Assembly (NCBI GenBank): GCA_026075535.2
Contig: AP026542.1
Coordinates: 12,338,001 to 12,402,000, forward strand
Direction of reading: 5' to 3'
DNA: 64,000 nt
DNA from: Tricholoma matsutake
Lineage: Eukaryota; Basidiomycota; Agaricomycetes; Agaricales; Tricholomataceae
This document shows, one piece after another, positions 33,897 to 45,164 of the stretch (positions within the stretch are counted from its first letter, which is position 1; every line of letters starts with the position of its first letter). A program made the position numbers and the translations under genes. The notes under the pieces are model-generated. The model saw nothing but the letters and a program-made list of their open reading frames with translations. It did no database searches and was not told the origin of the DNA.

Positions 33897-34383
33897 AATT
33901 GTAGAATCTGTGATGAGTCACTTCTTCAACAAATTCAAAAAATTTTCTTTGAGACCTCTCCAAATGTCTACGGGTCACGTGATAAGGTTCATCGAGGTTC
34001 GTCAATGGTTCATTGTTCGTCAGGCACCTATTTTGACACTTTGGATCAACAACCCTTCCAACAGTGCCTGATCTCGGAGATATCACTGAATTTGGCTTGT
34101 AACTAAAATAGTCGTCCGAATAGAGTGATGTAAATTGTAACTAAACCAGATCCAATTGGTTGTCTGGTTGCAGCTGTCCTAATGACGAGCGCTGCCTCTT
34201 GATCACTGGCAGTCTCAAGGTAAGGCGAGGCCTGGCGTCGGCTTATGAAAGAAAAGGTAGATTACGTATATACAAGTACTTCCAGCTCGTGCCGAAAGGA
34301 TGAGTCATCGGATGTGGCACGGTGAAACAATGATGTATGTGCAAGTAAGAGAAGGCGCACTGATATGGGCAGTTGTGTTCTGC

Positions 34384-34785
34384 TGTTAGGGCAACACCCA
34401 CTATCTGCTAGCTAAGACCATGCGGGTTCTCTCTACAAGAAGGGGGCAGGATCCGCGCGCGTGATGGGGGAATTGATGGTTTTGATGCGAGGGGTTATTA
34501 ATAGGTGAGTTTGTTGACAAAGGCCTTTCACACTGAAAATGTAGGTGGAATACCTAAGAGAACACAACTGGGGTCCCCTAGGCATATATTTAGGGTTTAT
34601 ATACTATGTTACATATATTGTACATTGTTGTTACCGATGCACTCATACATGCGCATACATTTTGATGTGTGCAAAATAAAATTCTCATGCTATCAAAATG
34701 TAGCGTCATTTGGCGTCATGTAGCATAATTTGACGTAATCAAATAAAAATGAAAGTTTATTATGTAATGGGGTGGTTTCCTAACA
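34384..34785 (-). repeat. Element B, middle LTR (402 bp)
   Basis: It matches the other two LTRs. It serves as upstream LTR of the full-length unit and downstream LTR of the truncated unit. Confidence 0.9.
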
Positions 34786-35536
34786 GCCGGTCAAGGCACA
34801 TTGCCCAATTATACCACTCATCCAACTTCTCTTGCATAGAAGGTAGTCGGTAGATAGACTTGAATAGAGAGGGATTTAATCCTGCTTTCAAAGACTCTAC
34901 CAACTCGGCTTCTCCCATGTCCATTTGTGAACCTTCTGCTTTGAACTGCAAAATACATTCATCCACCATTAGGGAACCTTGGCGCATGGTTTTTAATTTA
35001 GCATTGGCTGTCGCCTTTGGATTAGGGTCTCCAAACTGTGCCTCCAATCTCTCCAGAAATTCCTTGAAGGTTGCAAATGGTTTATTTCCCATGGCAATTT
35101 GATTAATAGCCTCGTTTCTCCAGAACTGTGTTTTTCCCCCCTGAATGTATGAGAGAGCAAACATAATCCTAGACTTGGCTGTGTGAAACTCTGGCTTCCT
35201 CCCATGGATGTACAATCCTATAGAGCTGATGAAGGATTTTGTATTCTCCATGGTACCATCAAAGATTTGCGGGGGTGTGTACATAGGTAAGTGTGCTTTT
35301 CCATTTCCAGATTTCTCTGCTGTCTCATCCTCCTGTGATATCCACTCCACCATCTCCTCCATATCATCATCTCTTTCTCCTGTCATCTCTGGCTGTACTT
35401 CCACTTGTATGGGCTGTGATGCTGCCAACACTGACATTAATTGTGACATTTGCACTGTAAGCACATCAATTTTCACCTCTACTGCTGGTGTGAGAACATG
35501 ATTAGGGCTGGGATTAGAAGTCAAAGGTTTGGACAT
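34786..35536 (-). pseudogene. Truncated second gag copy of element B
   Basis: The frame from ATG 35536 (MSKPLTSNPSPNHVL) is a second copy of the Gag at 33896, open as far as EWYNWAMCLDR, where it runs straight into the middle LTR. It lacks the knuckle and all of pol. It differs from the first copy at scattered codons, so it is not a fresh duplication. It keeps the capsid domain without the 22-base duplication. Confidence 0.85.
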
Positions 35537-36022
35537 AATTGTAAAATCTGTGATGAATCACTTCTTTGACAAATTCAAGATTGGTTCTTTGGGACCTCTC
35601 CAAACATTTATGGGTCACATGATGGTTCATCAATTGTTTGTCAATTGTTCATCATTTGTCAGGCACCTAATTTGACACTTCGGATCAATAACCCTTCCAA
35701 CAGTGCCTGATCTTGGAGATAACACTGAATTTGGCTTGTAACTAAAATAGTCATCTGAATAGAGTGATGTAAATCGTAACTAAACCAGATCCAATTGGTT
35801 GTCTGGTTGCAGCTGTCCTAATGACAAGTGCTGCCTCTTGATCACTGGCAGTCGCAATGTAAGGCAAGGCCTGGGGTCGGCTTATGAAAGAAAAGGTAGA
35901 TTACGTATATACAAATACTTCTGGCTTGTGCCGAAAGGATGAGTAATCAGATGTGGCATGGTGAAACAATGACATATGCGCAAGTAAGAGAAGGCGCACT
36001 GATATGGGAAGTGGTGTTCTTC

Positions 36023-36422
36023 TGTTAGGGCGACACCTACTATCTGCTAGCTAAGACCATGCAGGTTCTCTCTACAAGAAGGGGGCGCAATCTGCACTCG
36101 TGATGGGGGAACTGATGGCTTGATGTGAGGGGTTATTAATAGGTGAGTTTGTTGACAAAGGCCTTTCACACTGAAAATGTAGGTGGAATACCTAAGAGAA
36201 CACAACTGGGGTCCCCTAGGCATATATTTAGGGTTTATATACTATGTTACATATATTGTACATTGTTGTTACCGATGCACTCGTACATGCACGTACATTT
36301 TGATGTGTGCGAAATAAAATTCTCACGCTATCAAAGTGTAGCATAATTCGGCGTCATGTAGCATAATTTGACATAATAAAATAAAATGAAGTTTTATTAG
36401 GTAATGGGGTGGTTTCCTAACA
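36023..36422 (-). repeat. Element B, upstream LTR (400 bp)
   Basis: It is the rightmost LTR of the complex, TGTTAGGGCG..CCTAACA, followed by the target duplication GTGTT. Confidence 0.9.
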
Positions 36423-38600
36423 GTGTTGGCATGTCAAGTATGGCATTGTCATGTGTACCACCTAGCTGATCACTGTCCCCAGTTGTAGCTGAGTCAGAAG
36501 ACTCAGAATGCTCATCTTTGCTCTTGCTCTCAGTACTGGAAGATAGGCTGTCAAAATCCTCTCCCTATGAGTCTCCCCCTGAATCAACCTCCCCAGTGCC
36601 TCCCCCTCTTCCCTGGCCACAGCCCTTGCCTTTACCAGCTCCACCATGCTCCTGCTGCCCACCATAGCCTCCACCCCACATGGCCCTTGCTGCTGCAGCC
36701 TCTTCCCTCACTCCTTTCTTCCTTGCTCTCTCTGCTTCCTCCACAGCCTTTTTAGCTGCCCTCTCCTGCGCCTTCTTTGCCTTATCTGCATTTTTATCAG
36801 TGTCTGCAATGTCCTTATAGTGGTTACTGATATCCTTCCATATCTGCTTGAAAATCAGCCCCAACTCTTTCACCACCTCCTTCCAATGCTTCATGAAGTC
36901 TTTTTCTGCAAGTGCATCAAGATTCTCTGCACCAGTCATCAGATGAGCATGGGCCTGGGTTGTCTCCCTTTTTTCTGATTTTTTTTTCTCTTTTGCATAA
37001 GCTCTTTTGCATAGGCATCCATTTTCCAAATCCATCAACTTCATCCTTTTCCAGCTGCACCTCTGTGAGACGGAGTGTATCACAAAGCATCTGATTCTTG
37101 TGGTGAAGATCTTGCCTGGTTGCTGTATGAGGTAGTACTGGGGGAAGAGGGATGATATAGTGAGCTTTATTCTTGGCAGTGGGAGCATCAGGATCTGCAT
37201 TGCTGTAAGGGGCTCTAATGGGAACAAGAAGTGTTGGGAGCCTCATGGGCAACAGTTGTAAGGGCTCCATTGTTGTATTTTTTGATGGCTCAAAAATGCT
37301 TGGATCCAAGATGTGACAGTTCAAAGGACAGATCCCAGTCTTGGCAAAGGCTGAGATTATTGTGGTCTTTTTTAGCGCACACTCCTAGCCTTTCCATAGA
37401 AAACCAATGCATTCCATTTTGTGATCTCCACATAATCTGCAGAAGCTGAATTGACTTCAGATTTCCATAAGGTCCAAAGCAAGCAACATCACAAGGCTGA
37501 AGAGCATGTGTAGTATGAGTCTACTATGAGATGGGAGCAAATAACAATGATCTTGTGGTCTGCTGCAAATTTACAGAATCTGTATGTACAGTGTGAATTG
37601 TGGCCATCGAGAATCAAGAGATGGTGGCATTGTGTTGTGTTTCTTGCAGCAGTTACTGACTCAATCTTTCATCATCCATAATTCACCCAGTTCCTGATCT
37701 GTCCAGCCTTTGGGTGAGTGGGATATACTAATATACAGGTCAGAGGTGATGTGAAGGGAGGACAGAGTGAGAAGCATACCTTGCATTACATGGGTTGTTT
37801 TGACCCCAGTCAAGGTCATGACACTTCCCCTGATAGATCACTGATGGCTGAAGGCATGATCCATCAGTGGATACAGTTTTGATAACTGTAATGAGCTTGC
37901 AGTTACCATACTCAACTGAATATGCATCCTTCTGATCATGGTCAACAAAGGCCTTCACATTCTGTATGACACCAAGCTGAATTCCTTTTTCATCTATATT
38001 GTAGATATTTTCAGCTGGAATATTGTATGTCTTGATCGCTTCCTCCAATAGATCTTAAAATTCATTAACAACTGGATTCAACAATGCTGCACAGCACTTC
38101 TCCAAAGTTGAAGACCATTTAAACTTCAGCTTAGGATGACAAGCTTTGAAGTGCTTCACCCATGACTCACCCACAGTGTGACCAACAATATCAGTGACAT
38201 GATCAATGATTATTGCAGTAGTCATGGGAATCTCTTCGTGGCCCATTACTTTAGTCCACTTGACAAGTACCTCCTCCTGTCCAGCTGTAAGCAGAAGTTT
38301 ATGTGCATGGCCTTCTTTTCAGGTTGGAGTGCCATTCCATCAGTTGCTAAGCATGCTTTGTGGGACCTCATATTGGATGGCCATCTTTCTGATCAAGAGA
38401 TTGGGGTTTCCATCAGGCTTGATGCCAGAGGTGACAAGAGTGGTGAGAGCAAGCTCCATGCACTGTGCCTGAGTGAGATCTGACAGGTCAGGGATTAATT
38501 CAGGAAGAGGAGATTCAGTGGATGGTGGAGGCATAGTTAGCTGTTTAGATTTGGATGGGGAGACTTTGATGTGGCTGGGTATTGGAGCAAAATACACCAT
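36423..38600 (-). pseudogene. Pogo/CENP-B-type transposase, main part
   Basis: ATG 38600 opens MVYFAPIPSHIKVSPSKSKQ. A DNA-binding region follows (LTQAQCMELALTTLV, QYEVPQSMLSN), broken by two TGA codons, then KLLLTAGQEEVLVKW and IIDHVTDIVGHTVGESWVKHF, which resemble the CENP-B-type helix-turn-helix. The DDE domain starts with ENIYNIDEKGIQLG (first Asp) and continues with YGNCKLITVIKTVSTDGS. From 37740 down the frames are shifted; SPKGWTDQELG, THTTHALQPCDVACFGPYGN and the stretch where LDGH is expected are recognisable. The C-terminal part is Lys/Glu/Ala-rich (KKAQERAAKKAVEEAERAR), then Gly-rich. Element B splits the tail. Terminal repeats were not found. Inactive. Confidence 0.75.
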
Positions 38601-38726
38601 CTGTTCTTGAATGGTTTGAATGTTGCAATGGGTTCAAGTCAAACTTCACGAGGTGCAGAGCAGCATAAAATATTGTTGTTGATCCTGAAAACATGCCGAA
38701 GACTATGTATTCATGTCAAATGAAGC

Positions 38727-39563
38727 TAGTGTTTAAAGGTCCAGTCTGTAGGACTGAAAAAAAGACCGAAACTGAACTGAACTGGACTGATTAGGACCAG
38801 ACCAGTGGTCTATTTATGGACCAGTCTTTTTCAGTCCAGTTGCTGGTCTTTTGTTTTGAAAAATATAGTAGGACTGATGAAAAACTGGTTAAAACCAGTT
38901 GGTACTGGTCTTTTGTCCCAACATATGTTAGACCTTACTCCCACACATATTTACTTCATTTTCAGTCCCTGGATCATCAAAAATGGTCAAGAATTGGTTG
39001 AGATATGACCAAAAACATTTTTGTATGAGGTTTTGTTGTATCAGAACAACTTTGATTGCATTGCTTATTACCTGAGCTATAATTTTTTTTGTACAGCTAT
39101 ATAACATCATAAAAGTAACAACAGCACACCTAATTATCTGTACCATGGGATTTTATTTATATAACAGCCCAAATGAGTGCAACTACAAACTACAAATTAC
39201 AAACTACAAACTGCAACTTGAATGCATGTCCTTTCAGTTTTGGCCATATCTCAGTCAAATCTTGACAGAATTGCTTAAATGTTCGATCAGTCTACGGAGC
39301 ATTACAATCTCTATCCATGAATATAATATATATGAGGTGATGGTCATATTTGTTGACATACATGTAGGTTATTTGGCACAATAAATTTTACAACAAAAAA
39401 CTGGTCCAAACCAGTCTTTTTTCGGTCCATGGACCAATTAGGACTGGTCCTAAAGGGTCCAGTTGTGGTCCTCCAATATCTGGGTCGGTCCTAGACCGGT
39501 TGCAGTTGCTGGTTGCCCCATTTGGAAGTCAAAAACCAGACTGGACTGGACCTTTAAACACCA
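38727..39563. mobile_element. Non-autonomous hAT-like element (837 bp)
   Basis: The ends are TAGTGTTTAAAGGTCCAGTC and GACTGGACCTTTAAACACCA. The 8-base duplication AATGAAGC flanks it exactly (38719-38726 and 39564-39571). The interior repeats GGACCAGT/ACTGGTC motifs near both ends and has no ORF. An internal tract (about 38950-39080) matches 45010-45140, so both come from one family. Confidence 0.8.
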
Positions 39564-39571
39564 AATGAAGC

Positions 39572-40644
39572 TGTTGATCTAGCCAAACTACTCAAAATCT
39601 CACAGCATTGGGAGTACTCAGAACAAGCTAAGAGGGCCTGAAATCAGTCTTCAGTGGTATTGAATTACAAGAAATTTCATGCTAGTTCTTTCCAGTATGA
39701 CACCCTTCTCCCAGAATTATCTCAACAATGACCATGCTCATGATCTTGTAATAAAAGGAAAACATGGACTTGCAGTATGTAAAAAAATTGCTAAAAATAT
39801 GAGAGCATCAGAGAACAAAAGAGATGGCACTGCTGTTTGACATACAAAAAGAAATGATATCAAACTCATGCTCCTTCACATGGCAGACTCACATTGATCT
39901 TGTCAGATATGAAGCAGATATTGGGCACTGCATGTTGGGGGGATAGAAGATAGAACTTCCTTGAGGGCAGTGTGATGAGGGAGAGTGCTTGGAATTGTGG
40001 TCCAAGTCACTAGATGTACAAGCTCAAAATTTGGTGCAGAGCAGATATGAAATGGCTGAGGAGTGGGGCTTGCCTAAATTTGGCTTCTCAGGTCACACAA
40101 CAAAATCTGATCAAAATCCCATGCATCATCAATCAAACAGTCCTTGTTTCTGATTAAAGCACATCTAAGGCTTGAACATTGTTGTGGGCCTAGCCCTAGG
40201 TACCTTTTATTCAATGTTGCTTTATAAATTGCAGAATAGTGTCTGCATCCTGATATAGAAGCAACTGACCGAGTACCTAGTCTGGCTGACTTCCTGAGTA
40301 GTAGGGAATAAATGTGAGCTATTTGCACTCTGTTACAAGCCTGAGTCTGAGCTTGCAAGCCTGCTGTTGGCAGCCTCAGAATAGAGCAAGATAACTTGTG
40401 CTCACCCCATAGGTTTGAGGGATAAATGTTGGATAAGTGATGATTTTGAGGGCTAAGTAACTTGATTTAAGGTGAACTGATTCAATTTAGGCTTGATTTA
40501 AGCTTGATTTGAGATAGAGGTTGTTAGAAACCAACACCCTTATGTAAGCTGCTTAGGGTCAGGGTGGCCAAATTAAGGCAGAAAAAAAAATCATCAAGTT
40601 TGGGTGTGCCAATGTGCTTAGGCCAAGGATGACTTTGTGATAAA
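39572..40644. other. Unassigned sequence between hAT-like elements
   Basis: No recognisable protein. The longest frame (40074-40358, minus, 94 codons) has no known motif. The sequence is low in CpG and full of TGA stops, so it is probably old transposon DNA. It may be the upstream part of the pogo element. Confidence 0.3.
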
Positions 40645-42745
40645 TAGTGCTTAAAAGTCTGGTCCATAGGACCAGAACTGGACTGAGAACCAAACTGATT
40701 GCTTGTGATTTGACTCCTTTGTGGAGTAGTTTGGTCCTTGGTCCTCATTCTTGTTTTCACTTAGTAGGACTGTGCAAATTGGTTCAGACCAGTCGAGGAC
40801 TGGACTTACAGTCCCTTGGATGCAGAGGTAATGTAATAACAAAGAAGAATACCTACGATATGGGGTGCACAGGTCATTCAGCTGGTCTACTCATAGTCCC
40901 CCCCCCATTGTTCAGTTGGAATCCCAGTAGTTCCCTCCCTCATCAATTGGTTGTGCCCCCCCTCATTGCTGGCAGCCCCCCTCCTTGTCAATTGGTTGTA
41001 GTCCCCCCCCTTGTCATTGGTAGTTCCCCCCCCTTGTTGTTTGGTTGTGGCAATTACAAAAAAAGAACTGAGTGCAATGGTTGGATGTGGGAGTGTGTTG
41101 CAGTGGTGGTGGAGGGTTATGATGATGACAAGTCATCATGATAGTAATTCAGCAAGTTAGAGCCTAAAAATATGATTAGCAGAAAAGAATAACATGAACC
41201 GAAAAAAAACTTACCAATGGCCCAAGAGATGTCAACATCTCTTGGGCACATTTTTTTGTCTCATCCATCCCCCATCCCCTAGTGTCATCACCCCTCCTCA
41301 CCATCTCATTCCCATGCATCAGTATCCTGTATCCACCCTGCAAGCAGTTGCTCACAGCAGCAGTGGGGGTGTTGGTTGGAGTTTGGATGTCATCCTGTCA
41401 TGGGTTGGCGTCAGCTATCCAGCATTGGCACCTGTCTTGATCAGTAGTTTACAGCCTAAAAACAAAAAAGAATGTTAGTTAGGTTATAAAAACAATGAAT
41501 TGACAAGAAATAAAAACCCAGGTGGCCCATTGGAGCTCCCTTCACCCTCCCCATCACATACTGTGGCTTCCCTGCCATCCCTGTCATCCCCATCATCCTC
41601 ATCTATTAGCACCCAACCTCACAGTGGCAGCAGTGGCCTTGCCCTCCACTCCTGGTTGTTTGACCAGGCTTGACTTTCCTCCACTGCTCATTCTTTGTCC
41701 CACTTTGTACATTGTCATCCCTGAAACCACTGTCTGGTCCTGCCCTGGTCCTGGTTGTCCTGGTAGTCATCATGCTTATGGCCCTTGTCACTTTTGTGGT
41801 CCTCGCTGTTTTAGTCCACAGTCCACCCTGCAAGCAGGTGCTCACAGTGGTGCTAAGTCATAGATGGCAGCTGTGTTAGCCATCCCCTCCCCCTCCCAGT
41901 TGTTTCCTATTTCCATCCCTTGAGCAGTTGCCTGTGGTGGTGGTCAGGGGTGCTATGGTACTGGGTAGCAGCCATGTGGTCCCCCTTGTTGTCACCTGCC
42001 TTTACCTGCCGTTGAGTCATCCTTCATTGGCATTGGGTTATCGAGGTATTGGTCCTCATCCTCATCTTCATCCTCATCCTCATCATCATCCTCATCATCA
42101 GCCTGGTTGTCCTCAGCATTGTCCTCCCCATTGTCCTCCCTGTCATCATCACCATATTCATCTGCAGTCTCCATTTCCGCCTCTGTCCTCTTGCCATTGC
42201 TTGAAGTCAGCATGGTCATTGTTGTCACCCCCTGGTCTTTATTGTCCTCTTTCTCATCATTTTGGCATCTACTCATTGAAGTCAGGAGCCATTTGAACCC
42301 ATCATCAACCCTGTGAGCAGTGGCTTGTAGTGGCAGCAGTGGGTGCTGTTTATGTGCTATTGCTATGTATTGTATGGTGTCCATGTACCTAACATTTTTG
42401 TAGCACAAGTTATAAGAAGTACAATTGAAGTCATTCAAATCACAACAAAATACCCCTAGTAATGTTACAATTTTCCCTTCTTGTTGTGACACAACCACAC
42501 CACAACTCCCATTGACACCCCACAACCCTACAACTCACCCTATGACTCAACAAGGTCTTTACACTCCCCCACCTTTCCCAGTGGACTCCAACTGGAGTCT
42601 GACTGGAGTCCACTGGGACTGGTCACCAGTCAACTGCCTGCAAAGTTGCCAGTCCAGTCCCAGTCCAGTCTGACTGGATGCAGAATGAAATCCACTCAAA
42701 CACTGAATTCCACTTGGACTGGTCCAGTTGGAGTCCAATTCTGCT
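40645..42745. mobile_element. hAT-like element relic with modules, left end only
   Basis: The left end TAGTGCTTAAAAGTCTGGTC follows GTGATAAA, the possible duplication site. The interior has two copies of the CCCTGCAAGCAG box (41334-41357, 41824-41847), a perfect 13-base inverted repeat (41220-41247), and minus-strand intron-like spacers (GTAAGT..TTTTTAG). It also has an Asp/Glu-rich repeat (41992-42200). The right end is not found; 42580-42740 is a run of GGACTGGTCCAGT-type sequence that may be near it. Confidence 0.5.
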
Positions 42746-42985
42746 GAAAAAGTGTGTAAGAAAAGGAATCAAACTGAGAGCCCTGTGTATTATGCTTACA
42801 TAAGCAACTCACAATATAATCCTTACACAACAGTAGCTTGTGTAAGGCATTATCTATTTGCTTTAGGTACCATTATTGTGGCTGTGCATGACACTACACA
42901 TCTGTGCCCATCACCACCACCCACAAATGAGCCAACTGGACAGAACATGGGTCTAAATGACACAACCTGTGTTGTTTGGGCCCTA

Positions 42986-44594
42986 CAGTGGCTCAAAAAA
43001 CTGTCCCAATGTTTGCACCATTTCCAGTATCCGCTTTATAGCACCTCCAAATGTAAAAATATAAATAAAGTGTGGCAGTACACCTAAAAGCCCTGCTTCA
43101 TGGCTATCATTTGATATCTGGGTCAAAGAGATTGGCCATTACATAAGCAGGATATGATCCAAACAATCCACTGACTCATTGGGACAGTTTTTTGACCCAC
43201 TGTTTTAAAACCACTATCTATATAATTAATACTTTGTATGACCCCCTTTTGCCTTGATAACTGCTTGTATCCTTCTAGGCATGCTTTCTATAAGGTTTTG
43301 GCATGTTTCTGGTGGAATTTTATTCCACTCCTCCACCACCCTTTCCCACAACTCATGGCTGGTTTTGGATACTGGTTAAGGACCTTCTTCAGATGCACCC
43401 AGAGGTGTTCGATGGGGTTAATGTCAGGGGATTGGGCTGGCCAGACCATGACTTCAATGTCATTGTCTTCAAACCACTGGGTTGCCTTCTTGGAAGTGTG
43501 TTTGGAGTCATTGTCCTGCTGAAACATCCTTTCTTCCTCTGGCATTTCTAGCTTTTCAAAGCTTTCCACCACTCCTCCCTCCAAAATATCACAGTACTAG
43601 TCTGCATTCATGATCCCCTGAACCTCTGTAAGCACCCCTACTCCATTCCACCCCATATAACCCCATACCATAAGATTGTTCCCTCCTCCATGCTTGACTG
43701 TGGGAGTGGTGGTTCTGTCAGAAAGTGGTTCTCCTTTTTTTTTCCAAGTATAGGTTCTTCCATCTGATCCAATTCTGTTGATTTTGGTCTCATCTGACCA
43801 CAAGATCCTCTTCCAATCATCCACTGTCCAATTTTCATGGTACTTGGCAAATTTAAGACGGTCCAGTCTATGAACCTTTTTGAGCAAAGGATGTTTCTGC
43901 TTGACAATGGAGTAAAAATTGTCTTCCTTGAGTGCATTTCTGACTGTTTGAGGTGTGACAGGATTGTAAAGTGTGTTGTTGATGAAATAGGTAGCCTGAA
44001 CAGTGTTATCAAGCTTGCCAGTGGTGATTTGACAAATAATTGACTGCTTGTCACTGGGAGACAGCTTAGAAGGCCCACCCTTGCTGTTTTCTTTATCTCC
44101 ATCCATCTCCTTCTTGATTCTCCCAATGGTAGACTTCCCTACACCAGTTTTGGATTGTATTTGATGGCAGGAATAACCCTTTTGAAGAAGTGAAGTGACC
44201 ATAAAGTGCTGTTGGAAGGTTGTGGGTTACATGAAGTGAGGAAGGGAAGAAAGAGTAGTTGAAGTGATGGAAACATGTTTAATTTATATAAACAATGTCA
44301 CATGACCTTGTTTATTGTTCCCACACTTTATGTAATAGTGATTTAGCTCACTACAACAAGCAAACTAGTGAAATAAACAGTGGGTCAAAAAACTGTCCCA
44401 ATGAGTCAGTGGATTGTTTGGATCATATCTTGCTTATATAATGGCCAATCTCTTTGACCCAGATATCAAATGATAGCCATGAAGCCGAGCTTTTAGGTGT
44501 ACTGCCACACTTTATTTATATTTTTACATTTGGAGGTGCTATAAAGTGGATACTGGAAATGGTGCAAACATTGGGACAGTTTTTTGAGCCACTG
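42986..44594 (-). mobile_element. Tc1/mariner element, 1.6 kb
   Basis: Inverted repeats of about 220 bases begin CAGTGGCTCAAAAAACTGTC at 42986 and end with its complement at 44594, flanked by TA on both sides (42984-42985, 44595-44596). Within each repeat a second copy of the end motif occurs (GGGACAGTTTTTTGACCCAC near 43182 and its complement near 44380). The transposase runs on the minus strand. The element sits in the palindromic exon-like module at 42949-42983. Confidence 0.92.
43226..44202 (-). pseudogene. Tc1-family transposase with one stop and one frameshift
   Basis: Starting at ATG 44202 the reading has a helix-turn-helix (SCHQIQSKTGVGKSTIGRIK) and a second DNA-binding part (SPSDKQSIICQ..NPVTPQTVRNAL). 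The catalytic domain has Asp in ILWSDETKINRIG, Asp in FQQDNDSKHTSKKA and Glu in SPDINPIEHLW, 34 residues after the second Asp, so it is a DD34E enzyme. A TAG at about 43596-43594 (NAD*YCDILE, normally Gln) and a frameshift near 43350 are the only breaks; after the shift it reads NLIESMPRRIQAVIKAKGG and stops at 43226. The gene is nearly whole, so this insertion is young compared with its surroundings. Confidence 0.85.
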
Positions 44595-44596
44595 TA

Positions 44597-45160
44597 AGTA
44601 AGTTTCTTTTTCATCTGCTTTTGTTTTTATAAAATAACTGATTTGTTTCTTTTCTAGGTTCTAATCTACTGGTAACAATGGATGGATACCCATAAACCTG
44701 TGGTTAGGGGTATGGTGTTGCATGGGTATGGCAATCCGAAACCCATACCCATACCCGTGCATACCCATGACCACATTGTCACAGTGTTACCCATGCCTGT
44801 GCCTTGCCTTAGTCCTATGGACTGAAAAAAGACCAGAAACTGAACCAAACCTAACTGATGTTAACCAGCCCATCGGTTACAGTTAATGTCCAGTTATGGG
44901 CAGTTACAGTTATGGTCTTTCAGATCTCAAAAATATTGCTAACCAGTTTAAACCAGTTGATACTGGTTAATAGGTCATGTGGACTACACCCCCCTGTTTC
45001 CACATATATTCACTTTAATTTAGCTCCCTGGTTCATTAAAAATGGTTGAGAACTGAAAAAGATATGACCAAAACCATTTTATGACAGGTATTTTGTTGTG
45101 ATTTGAATGACTTTGATTGTACTGCTTATAACTTGTGCTACAAAAATGTTGGGTACAATT
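44597..45160. other. hAT-like relic with plus-strand intron-like spacer
   Basis: 44597-44660 continues the module split by the Tc1 element: after GTTTGGGCCC the sequence is AGTAAGTTTC..TTTTCTAG/GTTC, an intron-like unit on the plus strand. 44810-45140 repeats the ACTGGTT/GGACTGAAAAAAGACC tracts and matches 38950-39080. The end (45088-45156) is an inverted copy of 42395-42470. Confidence 0.45.
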
Positions 45161-45164
45161 GGAC

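Larger units (their letters stand above)
28559..36422 (-). mobile_element. Three-LTR Ty3/gypsy complex, element B
   Basis: LTRs lie at 28559-28948, 34384-34785 and 36023-36422. Between the first two is a full-length internal region; between the last two is only a leader and the first 250 or so codons of gag. The outer ends carry the target duplication GTGTT (28554-28558 and 36423-36427). The middle LTR has no matching duplication, so the whole complex behaves as one insertion. All parts run on the minus strand. It splits the pogo transposase gene. The family is the same as element C. Confidence 0.92.

Noticed and set aside
33568..34071. Plus-strand 167-codon frame, also seen as a copy at 48794-49333
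   Set aside because: Antisense of the element B and C Gag; it is repeated only because the element is repeated.
34384..34785. Middle LTR as a separate later insertion into gag
   Set aside because: Its flanks do not form a 5-base duplication with either neighbouring LTR, while the outermost pair does (GTGTT).
41992..42525. Minus-strand 177-codon acidic frame ending in Asp/Glu runs
   Set aside because: Low-complexity repeat inside a hAT-like element, no conserved domain; similar tracts sit in sister elements in other frames.
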